A stretch of DNA of 64,000 nucleotides from Aquabacterium sp. (GTDB lineage Bacteria; Pseudomonadota; Gammaproteobacteria; Burkholderiales; Burkholderiaceae_C): NCBI RefSeq assembly GCF_029946005.1, contig NZ_JAQSDR010000015.1, positions 186,001 through 250,000 on the forward strand. The letters run 5' to 3'. Made by a program: the position numbers and the translations under genes. Within the stretch, counting starts at the first letter, position 1, and every line of letters starts with the position of its first letter. Of this stretch, positions 9,583 through 19,702 are shown in pieces. The notes under the pieces are model-generated. The model saw only the letters and a program-made list of their open reading frames with translations. It was not told where the DNA came from and ran no database searches.

Positions 9583-10542
9583 TCAAACCCCGGCGTGCGC
9601 CGCCTGCTGGTCCGCGTGGTAGCTCGAACGCACCATCGCACCCACGGCCGCGTGGCTGAAGCCCATCTTCTGCGCTTCCTGCTCGAACATCTTGAAAGTG
9701 TCCGGGTGCACATAACGGCGCACCGGCAAGTGGTGCCCGCTGGGCGCCAGGTACTGGCCAATGGTGATCATGTCGATGTCGTGCTCGCGCATGTCGCGCA
9801 TCACCTGCAGGATCTCTTCGTCGGTCTCGCCCAGGCCCACCATGATGCCGCTCTTGGTGGGCACGTTCGGGTGCAGGGCCTTGAACTTTTTGAGCAGGTT
9901 CAGGCTGAATTGGTAGTCGCTGCCAGGACGCGCTTCCTTGTACAGGCGCGGTGCGGTTTCCAGGTTATGGTTCATCACGTCGGGCGCCGCCGCCTTGAGG
10001 ATCTCCAGCGCGCGATCATCGCGGCCCCGGAAGTCGGGCACGAGGATCTCGATCTGCGTGGCCGGGCTGAGTTCGCGCACCTGGCGGATGCAGTCCACGA
10101 AGTGAGCCGCGCCGCCATCGCGCAGGTCATCGCGGTCCACGCTGGTGATCACCACGTACTTGAGCTTGAGCGCCGCGATCGTCTTGGCCAGGTTGGCGGG
10201 CTCGTCCGCGTCCAGCGGGTCGGGGCGGCCGTGTCCCACATCGCAAAACGGGCAGCGCCGCGTGCACTTGTCGCCCATGATCATGAAGGTGGCCGTGCCC
10301 TTGCCGAAACACTCGCCGATGTTGGGGCACGAGGCCTCTTCGCACACGGTGTGCAGTTTGTGCTCGCGCAAAATCTGCTTGATCTCGTAGAAGCGCGTGC
10401 TGGGCGAACCGGCGCGCACGCGGATCCAGTCGGGCTTTTTCAGCACCTCGCCGATGGGCACCACCTTGATGGGGATGCGGGCCATCTTGGCCTCGGCTTT
10501 TTGCTTGATGGTGGGGTCGTAGGGCGTGGATTCGGTGGCCAT
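9583..10542 (-). CDS. lipA: Lipoyl synthase LipA
   Basis: Radical-SAM enzyme that inserts two sulfurs into protein-bound octanoate to make lipoate. 319 aa, standard length. The auxiliary-cluster cysteines are in [12 protein letters not shown] (C67, C72, C78), the radical-SAM CxxxCxxC in CTRRCPFC (C93, C97, C100), and the conserved RSSYHA motif sits near the C-terminus. It follows lipB by 17 nt at the end of a LysM-dprA-lipB-lipA run. Confidence 0.98.
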   Translation of the reverse strand: MATESTPYDPTIKQKAEAKMARIPIKVVPIGEVLKKPDWIRVRAGSPSTRFYEIKQILREHKLHTVCEEASCPNIGECFGKGTATFMIMGDKCTRRCPFCDVGHGRPDPLDADEPANLAKTIAALKLKYVVITSVDRDDLRDGGAAHFVDCIRQVRELSPATQIEILVPDFRGRDDRALEILKAAAPDVMNHNLETAPRLYKEARPGSDYQFSLNLLKKFKALHPNVPTKSGIMVGLGETDEEILQVMRDMREHDIDMITIGQYLAPSGHHLPVRRYVHPDTFKMFEQEAQKMGFSHAAVGAMVRSSYHADQQAAHAGV

Positions 10543-10559
10543 GCCGCGACTTTAGCCGA

Positions 10560-11243
10560 TCAGGGCGACAGCCAGGTGCCCAACTTCTGCCCCAGCAAGG
10601 CCGCCGCCTCGCCCCAGGGCACATTCACCCCGAGCGAGGCCAGGTCCACCGTCTTCAAGCCCGTGTAGCCGCAGGGGTTGATACGCTCGTAGGGCGACAG
10701 GTCCATGGCCACGTTCAGCGCCACCCCGTGGTAGGTGCAATGGCGGCTGACCTTGATGCCCAGCGCCGCGACCTTGCCCAAGCCCTTGAAGGGATCGCGC
10801 GGGTCGGCAGGCTCGGTCAGGGCGGCGTGGCCAGAGGGGTCGGCCAGCCGCACATAGATGCCGGGTGCGCCCGCGACGCGGTGTCCGGTCACGCCCAGCA
10901 CTTCCAGGGTTTTGATGAGCGCCTGCTCCAGGCGGAACACGTATTCCTTGACGTAGATGCCCTGGCGTTTCAGATCCACCAGCGGGTAGCCCACCACCTG
11001 GCCGGGGCCGTGGTAAGTCACCTGCCCGCCCCGGTTGGTTTGCACCACCGGGATGTGATCCGGCCCCGGCGGATTGAACAGCAGGTGCTCGGCTTTGCCC
11101 GCCAGCCCTTGCGTGAACACGGGCGGGTGCTCGCAGACCCAGAGTTCATCGGGGGCATCAAGCGTGCGCGCTTCGGTGAAGGCCTGCATGGCTTGGGCCG
11201 TGGGGGCGTAATCCACCCGGCCCAGCAGCTTGGTCAGCATCAA
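10560..11243 (-). CDS. lipB: Octanoyltransferase LipB
   Basis: Transfers octanoate from acyl carrier protein to lipoyl domains, the step before LipA. 227 aa. Family motif [17 protein letters not shown] at about 71-87; the catalytic Lys and Cys correspond to K157 (GKVAALG) and C169 (SRHCTYHG). Its ATG overlaps the dprA stop (ATGA at 11243-11240), so the two are probably translationally coupled. The lipB-lipA pair is universal in the order seen here. Confidence 0.97.
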   Translation of the reverse strand: MMLTKLLGRVDYAPTAQAMQAFTEARTLDAPDELWVCEHPPVFTQGLAGKAEHLLFNPPGPDHIPVVQTNRGGQVTYHGPGQVVGYPLVDLKRQGIYVKEYVFRLEQALIKTLEVLGVTGHRVAGAPGIYVRLADPSGHAALTEPADPRDPFKGLGKVAALGIKVSRHCTYHGVALNVAMDLSPYERINPCGYTGLKTVDLASLGVNVPWGEAAALLGQKLGTWLSP

Positions 11244-12370
11244 CCCAGCCCCACACGCTGGAACAAGGCGCCGGGCAGGCGGGCCACCTGGCCCATCATT
11301 TCCAGCTCCAGCAAGCGCGCGCCCAGGTCGGCCGGGCCCATGCCGGTGCGGGCAGACAGGGCCTCCTGCCCCACGGGGTCGTAACCCATGGCATCGAGGA
11401 CCAGGTCTTCGTCACTGGCGGGGCCATCGGCCTGTTCGCCGCCCTCGTCAACTGCGGCCAATCCAGCGACTCGCCAGTTCATTTCTTCCAGCACGTCTTG
11501 CGCGGTTTCCACCAGCTTGGCGCCTTGCTTGATCAGGGCGTGGCAGCCCTTGGCCTGCGGCGAATGGATGGAACCCGGGATGGCCAGCACCTCGCGGCCC
11601 ATCTCCATGGCCAGGCGCGCAGTGATCAGCGAGCCCGACTGCACCGCCGCCTCGACCACCAGGGTGCCGCGCGACAGGCCCGCCACGATGCGGTTGCGCT
11701 TGGGAAAGTTGGCGGCCAAGGGCGGTGTGCCCAAGGCGAACTCGCTGATGATCAAGCCGTCTTGCGCAATGCGGTGCGCCAGGTCCCGGTGGGTTTTGGG
11801 GTAGACGCGGTCCAGGCCGGTGCCCACCACCGCCACGGTGCTGCCCAGGCGGCCTCCGGCCAAAGCCCCTTCGTGCGCTGCCCCATCCACCCCCAAGGCC
11901 AGGCCCGACACCACGGTGATACCCGCCTGGCTCAAGGCCTGGGCAAAAGCAAACGCGTTTTCCTTGCCTTGCGCGGTGGGGTTGCGGCTGCCCACGATGG
12001 CCACACAGGGGGTCTGTAGCAACTCAACGCGGCCTTGCGCGAACAGGAGCAAAGGCGGGTCGGCGGTTTCCAACAGCGCAGCGGGGTAACGTTGATCGCC
12101 CAGGGTGATCAGCGCGCGGTTTTGCCCGGGTGAGGCAGCGTCCAGCCACGCCAGGGTGGCGTCAAACTGCTCAGCCCAGTCCGCGGGCACCTTCAGCAAC
12201 TCGGTGGCTTCACGCCCCGAGACCACACCCAACAAGGTGTCCTTGGTTGCGGTGAACACCGCCTGGGGCGAGCCCAGCGCGGCCAGCAGCCGCCGCGCGC
12301 AGGTCGGTCCCACGCGTGGTGTCAGCAATAGCCGCAGCCACGCGCCGATTTCGTCGCGTTCCATCTTCAA
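11240..12370 (-). CDS. dprA: DNA-processing protein DprA
   Basis: Protects incoming single-stranded DNA and loads RecA during natural transformation. 376 aa: N-terminal helical domain, central Rossmann-like domain with [47 protein letters not shown] and [14 protein letters not shown], then a C-terminal winged-helix region. It lies 16 nt after the LysM gene and overlaps lipB. Transformation cannot be inferred from dprA alone, although a type IV pilus cluster is also present in the window. Confidence 0.95.
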   Translation of the reverse strand: MKMERDEIGAWLRLLLTPRVGPTCARRLLAALGSPQAVFTATKDTLLGVVSGREATELLKVPADWAEQFDATLAWLDAASPGQNRALITLGDQRYPAALLETADPPLLLFAQGRVELLQTPCVAIVGSRNPTAQGKENAFAFAQALSQAGITVVSGLALGVDGAAHEGALAGGRLGSTVAVVGTGLDRVYPKTHRDLAHRIAQDGLIISEFALGTPPLAANFPKRNRIVAGLSRGTLVVEAAVQSGSLITARLAMEMGREVLAIPGSIHSPQAKGCHALIKQGAKLVETAQDVLEEMNWRVAGLAAVDEGGEQADGPASDEDLVLDAMGYDPVGQEALSARTGMGPADLGARLLELEMMGQVARLPGALFQRVGLG

Positions 12371-12386
12371 CTCACGGGATCGTCAA

Positions 12387-13556
12387 TCAGGGCTGGGTGA
12401 ACTTGTCCCCAGGCTTGACCGGGTCCTTCACGCTCAGGATCAGGGCGTAGGACATGCGGTCAAAGGTGCGGAACACGAAGAGCAGGCCATGGCGCTCGTC
12501 GGGCAGCTTGATCGTGGGCTTGTCGGGCAGCGTCATGTCGCGGATGGTATTGCCCTCGCGCCACAAGGCCAGCACGTGGCCACGCTCCATGCCATCACGG
12601 GCGCCCTTGTTCAGGGACACGATCTGGCTCTGGCCGGCCGTCAGGCTTTCGCCATAGATGGACACGATCTGTCCATTCAAATCTTGCGTTGGGGCATGCG
12701 GGGCCAGGTTGTCGAATTCGCGCGGGGGCACGGGCGCCAGGCGATCGCCAATCATGCCTTCCTGGCGCAGGATGCTGGTGGTGAAGGTGGAGGGGATGAC
12801 CATGGGTTGGCCATCGGCACCCGTGCCTTCCACGCCTTCGCGGACCAGGTTCATGGTGCCCACGTAGGCGGCCTCGTAGCCCAGGACCTCCTTGGTGGCG
12901 GGATCGCGAAGGGGCTTGGGTTCGCGGAAGATGCGGAACTCGCGACGGCCACCCAGGTCACCGCGCACATAGGCAGTTTCACCACGCGACACCATCACGC
13001 GGCCTTCTTGCGTAGCAACCACGCGCGGTGCGTTCAGCAATTCCTGACTGGTGTCAAAAATGACGGCCTCGTTGAAGAAGGGCTCGATCAGGTGCAGGGG
13101 CACGGCCGTGATCGCGTCGTCCAGCGAGCCTTCGCGCACGCGGGGCGACAGGCGGACATCGCCATTGGTGCCGACCGGCTGACCCAAGCGCAAGCGTGCG
13201 CGGCCATTGGATTTATCAAGGTACAACACCTGCCCCGGGAAGATCAGGTGGGGGTTGCGGATTTGCTGCAGGTTCATGCCCCACAACTCGGGCCAGCGCC
13301 ACGGGCTCTTGAGGAAGAGCTTGGAGATGTCCCAAAGTGTGTCGCCACGCTTGACGGTGTAGGAGTCGGGCGCGTTGGGCGACAACTCGGACAGCGGGAT
13401 CCCGGCTTGCGATACCTGCTTGGCCGTGGCCTTTTGCTGGTTGGTGATGGGGAAGTTGGGACCGTCGGCAGCTTGTGCAGTGGTGGCCAAAATACCCAGG
13501 GATACCGCAGCCGACAAGGCCATGGCATGAGCAAGGGGCAGCAATCGCTGGGTCAT
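12387..13556 (-). CDS. LysM-domain exported protein
   Basis: Probably secreted peptidoglycan-binding protein of unknown precise role. From the ATG at 13556, preceded by GGAGAGAG at 5-nt spacing, it is 389 aa with a signal peptide (about residues 1-29) and one LysM domain at about 66-114 (YTVKRGDTLWDIS ... NPHLIFPGQVLYL). The remaining roughly 270 residues are a conserved region of unknown fold that contains no catalytic motif I recognise. Genes like this are regularly found next to dprA in Burkholderiales, opposite def-fmt as here. Confidence 0.85.
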   Translation of the reverse strand: MTQRLLPLAHAMALSAAVSLGILATTAQAADGPNFPITNQQKATAKQVSQAGIPLSELSPNAPDSYTVKRGDTLWDISKLFLKSPWRWPELWGMNLQQIRNPHLIFPGQVLYLDKSNGRARLRLGQPVGTNGDVRLSPRVREGSLDDAITAVPLHLIEPFFNEAVIFDTSQELLNAPRVVATQEGRVMVSRGETAYVRGDLGGRREFRIFREPKPLRDPATKEVLGYEAAYVGTMNLVREGVEGTGADGQPMVIPSTFTTSILRQEGMIGDRLAPVPPREFDNLAPHAPTQDLNGQIVSIYGESLTAGQSQIVSLNKGARDGMERGHVLALWREGNTIRDMTLPDKPTIKLPDERHGLLFVFRTFDRMSYALILSVKDPVKPGDKFTQP

Positions 13557-13810
13557 GAAAACTCTCTCCAATCCACCCGCCGATGAGATCCCTGACAATA
13601 AGGATTCCCAATAACCGGCAAAATCTGGTCAATGATCGTTTGATTCTGCCCGGAAAAGACAAGCAGTCGCAACGAAAATTGTCCTCACTTGCCCGCTGAA
13701 TTCACAGGGGCACCTGGGGGTTCGTTGCGCCGCTTCCACATCCGAGCGGGAACACCCTGCCCTTGTCCGACCCGGTCCTTGACCGGCCGTTTGCCCCGCC
13801 GAGAAGTACC

Positions 13811-14326
13811 ATGGCCCTGCTGCCCATCCTTTGCTACCCCGACGCCCGCCTGCACAAGGTGGCTCGCCCGATCGCCACGGTCGACGACCGTGTCCGCCAA
13901 CTGGTCGACGACATGCTGGAAACCATGTACGACGCCAAGGGGGTTGGCCTGGCCGCCACGCAGGTGGACGTGCATGAACGCCTGGTCGTCATCGACACCA
14001 GCGAAGAGCGCGACGACCCCCGTGTGCTGATCAACCCCGAAATCATCCGCGCCAGCGACGAAATGATCATCTGGGAAGAAGGCTGCCTGTCGGTGCCCGC
14101 CATTTACGACAAGGTGGAACGCCACGCCCAAGTGCGCGTGCGCGCCTTGAATCGCGATGGCCAAACCTATGAATTCGACGCTGACGAGTTGCTGGCCGTG
14201 TGTGTTCAACATGAGCTGGACCACCTGATGGGCAAGGTGTTTGTGGAATATTTATCGCCCCTCAAGCGCAACCGCATCAAGACCAAGATGCAAAAGCGCG
14301 GCAAAGACGACGACACCTCCGCCTGA
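13811..14326 (+). CDS. def: Peptide deformylase
   Basis: Removes the formyl group from nascent protein N-termini; metal-dependent. From the ATG at 13811, with GAGAAG just upstream, it is 171 aa. Motif 1 GVGLAATQ (about 44-51), motif 2 EGCLS (Cys92) and motif 3 HELDH (H134, E135, H138) are intact. The upstream TTG at 13763 would add 16 residues with no family support. It is followed by fmt, which makes the formyl-Met-tRNA whose formyl group this enzyme later removes. Confidence 0.97.
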   Translation: MALLPILCYPDARLHKVARPIATVDDRVRQLVDDMLETMYDAKGVGLAATQVDVHERLVVIDTSEERDDPRVLINPEIIRASDEMIIWEEGCLSVPAIYDKVERHAQVRVRALNRDGQTYEFDADELLAVCVQHELDHLMGKVFVEYLSPLKRNRIKTKMQKRGKDDDTSA

Positions 14327-14333
14327 CACCCCC

Positions 14334-15281
14334 ATGAAAATCGTTTTCGCGGGCACGCCCGAATTCGCCCGGGAAGCGCTGGCTGCCCTGCACGCCGCGG
14401 GTTTCGAGATCCCCTTGGTGCTGACCCAGCCTGACCGCCCGGCGGGCCGGGGCATGAAGCTGCAGGCTTCGCCGGTCAAGCAATTTGCGCTGGACCATGG
14501 CATCGCCGTGGCGCAGCCGCCCAGCCTGAAGTTGGACGGCAAACACGCCGAAGCCGCCCAGGCCGCGCAAGCCACCCTGCAAGCGGTGCAGGCTGATCTG
14601 ATGGTGGTGGCGGCCTATGGCCTGATCCTGCCGAAGTGGACACTCACATCACCCCGCCTGGGCTGCCTGAACATCCATGGTTCGCTGTTGCCCCGTTGGC
14701 GCGGCGCCGCCCCCATCCACCGGGCCATCGAGGCTGGCGATGCGGAGACCGGCATCACCATCATGCAGATGGATGAAGGCCTGGACACCGGCGACATGCT
14801 GCTGATGGAGCGCGAAACGATTCGGCCCGATGACACCACCGCCACACTGCACGATCGCCTGGCGCGCCTCGGTGGGCGGATGATTGTCGAGGCCCTGGAG
14901 TTGGCAGCCTGTGGGGGCCTGAAGCCGGTGAAACAACCCGAAGCCGGCGTGACCTACGCCCACAAGATCGACAAGGCCGAGGCCGCCATCGACTGGGCGC
15001 TGCCGGCCACCCAGATCGCCCGCCGCGTGCGCGCTTTTGACCCGTTCCCGGGCACCACGTTTCAGCTGGCAGGCGACACCATCAAGCTGTGGGCGGCTTC
15101 GGTGCTGCCCGCCAGCGGCCCACCTGGCCAGGTGTTGCACGCCAGCGGCGACAGCTTGGTGGTGGCCTGCGGCGAGCAATCTCTGGCCCTGCACACCCTG
15201 CAGCGTCCAGGAGGCAAACGGATCACCGCCCGGGACTTCCTGCACAGCCAGGGCGGCAACCTGCCCCCGCGATTGGCCTGA
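14334..15281 (+). CDS. fmt: Methionyl-tRNA formyltransferase
   Basis: Formylates initiator Met-tRNA using 10-formyl-tetrahydrofolate. 315 aa from the ATG at 14334 ([12 protein letters not shown]), the usual start. Catalytic residues by family comparison are N113 and H115 ([16 protein letters not shown]) and D151 (DEGLDTGDM). The C-terminal OB-like tRNA-binding domain is present. Its start is 7 nt past the def stop. Confidence 0.97.
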   Translation: MKIVFAGTPEFAREALAALHAAGFEIPLVLTQPDRPAGRGMKLQASPVKQFALDHGIAVAQPPSLKLDGKHAEAAQAAQATLQAVQADLMVVAAYGLILPKWTLTSPRLGCLNIHGSLLPRWRGAAPIHRAIEAGDAETGITIMQMDEGLDTGDMLLMERETIRPDDTTATLHDRLARLGGRMIVEALELAACGGLKPVKQPEAGVTYAHKIDKAEAAIDWALPATQIARRVRAFDPFPGTTFQLAGDTIKLWAASVLPASGPPGQVLHASGDSLVVACGEQSLALHTLQRPGGKRITARDFLHSQGGNLPPRLA

Positions 15282-15393
15282 AGGGCGCAGGCGGCCCTGC
15301 GCTGGGGGAGAAAAAACATTAAAAATGGACGCCTGACGCTTGAACCTTGCTCACCCGCCCGCATCTGACAAGGCACGAAGGAGTACCCCGACC

Positions 15394-16245
15394 ATGTTCA
15401 ACATCTTGAAAACCGCTGTTCTGATGGCCGCCATCACGGCCCTGTTCATGGCCATTGGCGCCATGATCGGCGGACGCAGCGGCATGATGATGGCACTGCT
15501 GGTGGCCCTGGGCATGAACTTCTTCAGCTACTGGTTCAGCGACACCATGGTGCTGAAGATGTACAAGGCGCGGGAGGTGGACGCCACCACCGCGCCGCGC
15601 TTTTACGCCATGGTGCAAGACTTGGCCCAGCGCGCCCAACTGCCCATGCCGCGCGTTTACCTGATCGACGAATCGGCCCCCAACGCCTTCGCCACGGGCC
15701 GCAACCCCCAACATGCCGCCGTGGCCGCCACCACCGGCATCCTGAACGTGCTGACCGAGCGCGAACTGCGCGGCGTGATGGCGCACGAGCTGGCCCACGT
15801 CAAGCACCGCGACATCCTGATCAGCACCGTCAGCGCGACCATGGCCGGTGCCATCTCGATGCTGGCCAATTTCGCCATGTTTTTTGGCGGGCGCAACTCT
15901 GAAGGCCGCCCCAGCAACCCGATCGCCGGCATCGCCGTGGCTTTGCTGGCCCCCCTGGCCGCCAGCTTGATCCAGATGGCCATCAGCCGGGCGCGCGAGT
16001 TCGAAGCCGATCGGGGCGGTGCCGAGATCAGCGGCGACCCGCACGCCCTGGCGAGTGCCCTGCAAAAAATCCACCGCTACGCCCAAGGCATGCCGATGGA
16101 AGCCGCCGAACGCCACCCCGAAACCGCCCAGATGATGATCATGAACCCACTGTCGGGTGGCGGGTTGCGTGGCCTGTTTTCCACCCACCCGTCGACGGAT
16201 GAGCGCGTTGAACGCTTGATGGCCATGGCGCGCGGCGCGGCTTAA
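15394..16245 (+). CDS. htpX: Membrane zinc metalloprotease HtpX
   Basis: Inner-membrane M48 protease for quality control of membrane proteins. From the ATG at 15394, preceded by GAAGGAG at 9-nt spacing, it is 283 aa. Two N-terminal membrane helices (about residues 6-26 and 31-49), the zinc motif HELAH (H131, E132, H135) and the third-ligand region [11 protein letters not shown] are present, with two further helices between them. In E. coli htpX responds to envelope stress via CpxR; no CpxR box was recognised here. Confidence 0.95.
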   Translation: MFNILKTAVLMAAITALFMAIGAMIGGRSGMMMALLVALGMNFFSYWFSDTMVLKMYKAREVDATTAPRFYAMVQDLAQRAQLPMPRVYLIDESAPNAFATGRNPQHAAVAATTGILNVLTERELRGVMAHELAHVKHRDILISTVSATMAGAISMLANFAMFFGGRNSEGRPSNPIAGIAVALLAPLAASLIQMAISRAREFEADRGGAEISGDPHALASALQKIHRYAQGMPMEAAERHPETAQMMIMNPLSGGGLRGLFSTHPSTDERVERLMAMARGAA

Positions 16246-16369
16246 TCCGCCCGCCACGCCGCCAAGGTGTGCCGAACGACCGGTACCGCATTCAAGACTT
16301 GGCCAATCCGTCCGATAGACCTTGGATCAAGCCTCCAAACAAGGGGGCGGTAAATCACAAGGTCATCGA

Positions 16370-19300
16370 ATGGATCAAACACTGGAGCAGGTCACCCGCT
16401 GGTCAGAACGGTGGAAATGGCTGTCAAGGGTGACCCTGGTCGTCGGCCTGTGCCTCAGTCTGCTGGCCTGGCAACAAGCGGCCAAGGACGTGCAGCGCAC
16501 GGCGGATGACTTGTTCAACCGCACCTCCATGGAAAGTACACGCCGCCTCAATGAGACCTTGACGTACTACATGAGCCTGGTCAGCAGTTTCCAAGCCTTG
16601 TTTGTGTCCACGGAATCGGTGACGCGGGGAGATTTTCATCGGCGCTTTCTGAGCCTGGACATCGACAGCGGCTACCCCGGTCTGGTGGCCGTGCAGTATT
16701 CACGCTTGGTTCCGCATGCTTCGAAGGCGACCTTCGAAGCCTTGGTGCGTGCCGACAAGAGCCTGGATGCCAAGGGCCATCCGGGCTACGCCATCCACCC
16801 GAAGGGCGAGCGCCCCGAGTACATGGCGGTGACCTATGTTGAACCGTCCACCAACAACGAAACGATCCTGGGCTACGACCAGATCCACGAACCCAGCCGC
16901 CGGGCCACGACCCTGCTGGCGCGCGACTCGGGCAAGCTCAGCGCCTCAGCCCCACTGAGCCTGGTGTCTGGCGACCGCCAGGCCCTGGGCTTCGTGATCC
17001 GCGCGCCCATCTACAAGCCGCATCAACCACTGGTCACCATCGAGCAGCGCCAACAGGCCTTCATCGGTCAGATCGGCGCGGCCTTCCAGGCCGACGCCAT
17101 CCTGGGCACCATCATCAATTCCGACGAGTGGGCTCGTCTGCAATGGATCGTGCGCGATGTGGGCCCCGCCGAACGGGTCGTGCCTCAGCCTGCCGCGCAA
17201 GTCCTGTTCGACAGCGCGCAAGAGTCAACCAGTGCCTTCTCGCCCCGCCAGGCGGTGGCCGATGAAGACCACCGCCTGCAAAGCCTGGAAGTGGGTGGCC
17301 GCCGATGGGAGCTGACCCTGCGGCGCCCGCCGGTCAATGCGCTGTGGCAACACTATCCACTGACGCTGCTGATCAGCGGAGTGCTGGTCACGCTGGGGCT
17401 GTGGCTGACGCTGCGCGGTTTCGCCATGCAGTACGCCAAAGCCGCACGCATGGCACGCCGACTGAGCAGCCAGTCGCTGGCCAGCGAAAAGCATTTGCGT
17501 TCGGTCATCGACAACACGGTTGACGGCATCGTCACCGTGAACGAAGCCGGCATCGTGCTGACCGTCAACCCGGCCACCTGCCGCGTCTTCGGCCATGCAC
17601 TAGACCAGATGGTGGGCCACCCCTTGAGCCGCCTGATCCCCGGCATCCGCAGCCATGGCCTGGACCAGCCCATGGAAGACTTCCTGATGACGCAGCAGGT
17701 GAGCTTTGACGGCGTGGGCCACCGCGTGGAGGGCAAGCACCTGGACGGCCGCACCTTGCCGCTGGATTTGGCCATCAGCCACATGGACGTCGATGGCGAG
17801 AAGCAATACGTCGGCATCCTGCGTGATCTCAGCTCCGAGTACCTGGCCGAGCAGTCCATCCAGGAAGCCCAACGCCAGCTCAACGAGGTGGACGAGATGC
17901 GCCGCGTCATCGTGCACAACGCGCCTTACGCCATCTTCGTGCTCAACCGCCACGGCATCATCCAGACCGTGAATCCGGCGGGCGAGGCGCTGCTGGGCTA
18001 CAAGTCCAACGAGCTGATCGGCAAGAGCACCGCCGAGCGCTTCTTCGAGCCCGGCGAGGTGGGCGAGCGCGCCCGCATGCTGGCCCTGCGCCTGAACCGC
18101 CCGGTCGAGCACATGCAGGTGCTGGCCCACTTGGCGCACGAATCGCCCGGCCTGCCCAGCGAGTGGACCCTGGTGCGCACCGATGGCCGCCATCTGACTG
18201 CCGAGGTCACCGTCACCATCTTGCGCAATGAGATGGACGAGATGACCGGCTACCTGGCCATGGCCTCGGACGTGACTTCGCGCCGCGAAGCCGAAAGCCA
18301 GTTGCAACACCTGGCCCTGCACGATTCGCTGACCGGACTGCCCAACCGCAACATGCTGCAGGAGCAGCTCAAGGCCTCGGTGACGCTGGCCGAGCGCGAT
18401 GGCAACAGCCTGGCGCTGATGTTCCTGGACCTGGACCGCTTCAAGAAAATCAACGACACGCTGGGCCACCACATCGGCGACAGCGTGTTGATCGAGGTAG
18501 CCCGCCGCCTGCGCTCCGAGATGCGCACCTCCGACATCGTGGCCCGCCTGGGGGGTGACGAATTCGTGGTCATGCTGCCGCGCATCGCCATGGCGGAAGA
18601 CGGCGCCGTGGTCGCGCAAAAGTTGCTGGACATCTTTGCCGAACCCTTGCGCGTGGGCCCGCACGAGTTGCGCGTCACGCCCAGTATCGGCCTGGTGATT
18701 TACCCGGCGCACGGCACCGACGCGATCACCCTGATGCGCCACGCCGACCTGGCCATGTACCAGGCCAAGAGCCACGGCCGCAACCGCGTGCAGATGTACA
18801 CCGAGCACATGGAATCGCCCACACTCGACACCCTGCGCCTGGAAAACGACCTCTACAAGGCGCTGGAACGCGACGAATTGCGCCTGCACTTCCAGCCCCA
18901 GTTCGATTGCATGACGGGCCGCATCACCGGCGCCGAAGCCCTGGTGCGCTGGGAACATGGCGGCAAGCTGGTGCCCCCGGCCGACTTCATCCCCCTGGCC
19001 GAAGAAACCGGCCTGATCGTGCCCATGGGCGAATGGGTGCTGCGCCGCGCTTGCCAGAAGGCCCAGGCCTGGCGTGAACGCAGCGGCTGGCCGATGCGCA
19101 TCGCCGTTAACCTGTCGGCCATCCAGCTGGACCAGCCCGACATCGTCGATGTGGTGGACCGCGTGTTGAAGGAAACCGGCTTGCCGCCCACGGCGCTGGA
19201 GTTGGAGATCACCGAAAGCGTGGTGGTGCGCGAATCACTGCGGGCTGCAGCGGTGCTGACGCAATTGCGCTCGCTCGGCGTGGGCATTGCCATCGACGAC

Positions 19301-19657
19301 TTTGGCGTGGGCTATTCCAGCTTCTCTTACCTGCGCGAGTTACCGGTGGACCGGCTCAAGATGGACCGCTCGTTCTTGAGCAATGTGCCGACCTCGCCCG
19401 GCGACAGCCGCTTGGCCGCCGCCCTGATCGCGATGGCGCACCGGCTGGAAGTGGGCATCGTGGCCGAGGGCGTGGAAAACGATGCGCAGTACTCGTTTCT
19501 GAAGGCACATGGCTGCGATGAGTGCCAGGGCTATTTCCTGGCCCGCCCGATGGCCGAGCCGGCATTCGAGGCCTTGCTGATGGAACACAGCCGCGACAGC
19601 ACGGCCAAGGATGCGCTGGCCAAGATTGCGGTGGCTGCGAGGAATCAAGCCTTGTAG
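16370..19657 (+). CDS. CHASE-PAS-PAS-GGDEF-EAL signalling protein
   Basis: Membrane protein for cyclic-di-GMP turnover. From the ATG at 16370 (AAGG 7 nt upstream) it is 1095 aa: an N-terminal helix, a periplasmic CHASE domain (about 60-330), a second helix (about 335-355), two PAS domains (about 375-500 and 515-640), a GGDEF domain with an intact GGDEF at 728-732 and inhibitory-site RTSD five residues before it, and an EAL domain with EAL at 856-858 plus the Asn, Glu, DDFGVGYSS and Lys positions. Both catalytic halves look competent; ligand unknown. Confidence 0.93.
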   Translation: MDQTLEQVTRWSERWKWLSRVTLVVGLCLSLLAWQQAAKDVQRTADDLFNRTSMESTRRLNETLTYYMSLVSSFQALFVSTESVTRGDFHRRFLSLDIDSGYPGLVAVQYSRLVPHASKATFEALVRADKSLDAKGHPGYAIHPKGERPEYMAVTYVEPSTNNETILGYDQIHEPSRRATTLLARDSGKLSASAPLSLVSGDRQALGFVIRAPIYKPHQPLVTIEQRQQAFIGQIGAAFQADAILGTIINSDEWARLQWIVRDVGPAERVVPQPAAQVLFDSAQESTSAFSPRQAVADEDHRLQSLEVGGRRWELTLRRPPVNALWQHYPLTLLISGVLVTLGLWLTLRGFAMQYAKAARMARRLSSQSLASEKHLRSVIDNTVDGIVTVNEAGIVLTVNPATCRVFGHALDQMVGHPLSRLIPGIRSHGLDQPMEDFLMTQQVSFDGVGHRVEGKHLDGRTLPLDLAISHMDVDGEKQYVGILRDLSSEYLAEQSIQEAQRQLNEVDEMRRVIVHNAPYAIFVLNRHGIIQTVNPAGEALLGYKSNELIGKSTAERFFEPGEVGERARMLALRLNRPVEHMQVLAHLAHESPGLPSEWTLVRTDGRHLTAEVTVTILRNEMDEMTGYLAMASDVTSRREAESQLQHLALHDSLTGLPNRNMLQEQLKASVTLAERDGNSLALMFLDLDRFKKINDTLGHHIGDSVLIEVARRLRSEMRTSDIVARLGGDEFVVMLPRIAMAEDGAVVAQKLLDIFAEPLRVGPHELRVTPSIGLVIYPAHGTDAITLMRHADLAMYQAKSHGRNRVQMYTEHMESPTLDTLRLENDLYKALERDELRLHFQPQFDCMTGRITGAEALVRWEHGGKLVPPADFIPLAEETGLIVPMGEWVLRRACQKAQAWRERSGWPMRIAVNLSAIQLDQPDIVDVVDRVLKETGLPPTALELEITESVVVRESLRAAAVLTQLRSLGVGIAIDDFGVGYSSFSYLRELPVDRLKMDRSFLSNVPTSPGDSRLAAALIAMAHRLEVGIVAEGVENDAQYSFLKAHGCDECQGYFLARPMAEPAFEALLMEHSRDSTAKDALAKIAVAARNQAL

Positions 19658-19702
19658 CGACATCGATCGTTTGTTCGCCTTGCCATGGAGCACGGCGCGC
19701 GG

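Noticed and set aside
15282-15330. Hairpin GCGCAGG/CCTGCGC followed by A-rich sequence after fmt
   Set aside because: No T-run follows the stem on the plus strand and the A-rich tract lies on the wrong side for a minus-strand terminator, so it is not called a terminator.
16246-16369. Promoter TTCAAG-17-GATAGA upstream of the c-di-GMP gene
   Set aside because: Both hexamers match the consensus at only about half of positions, no better than chance in a gap of this size.
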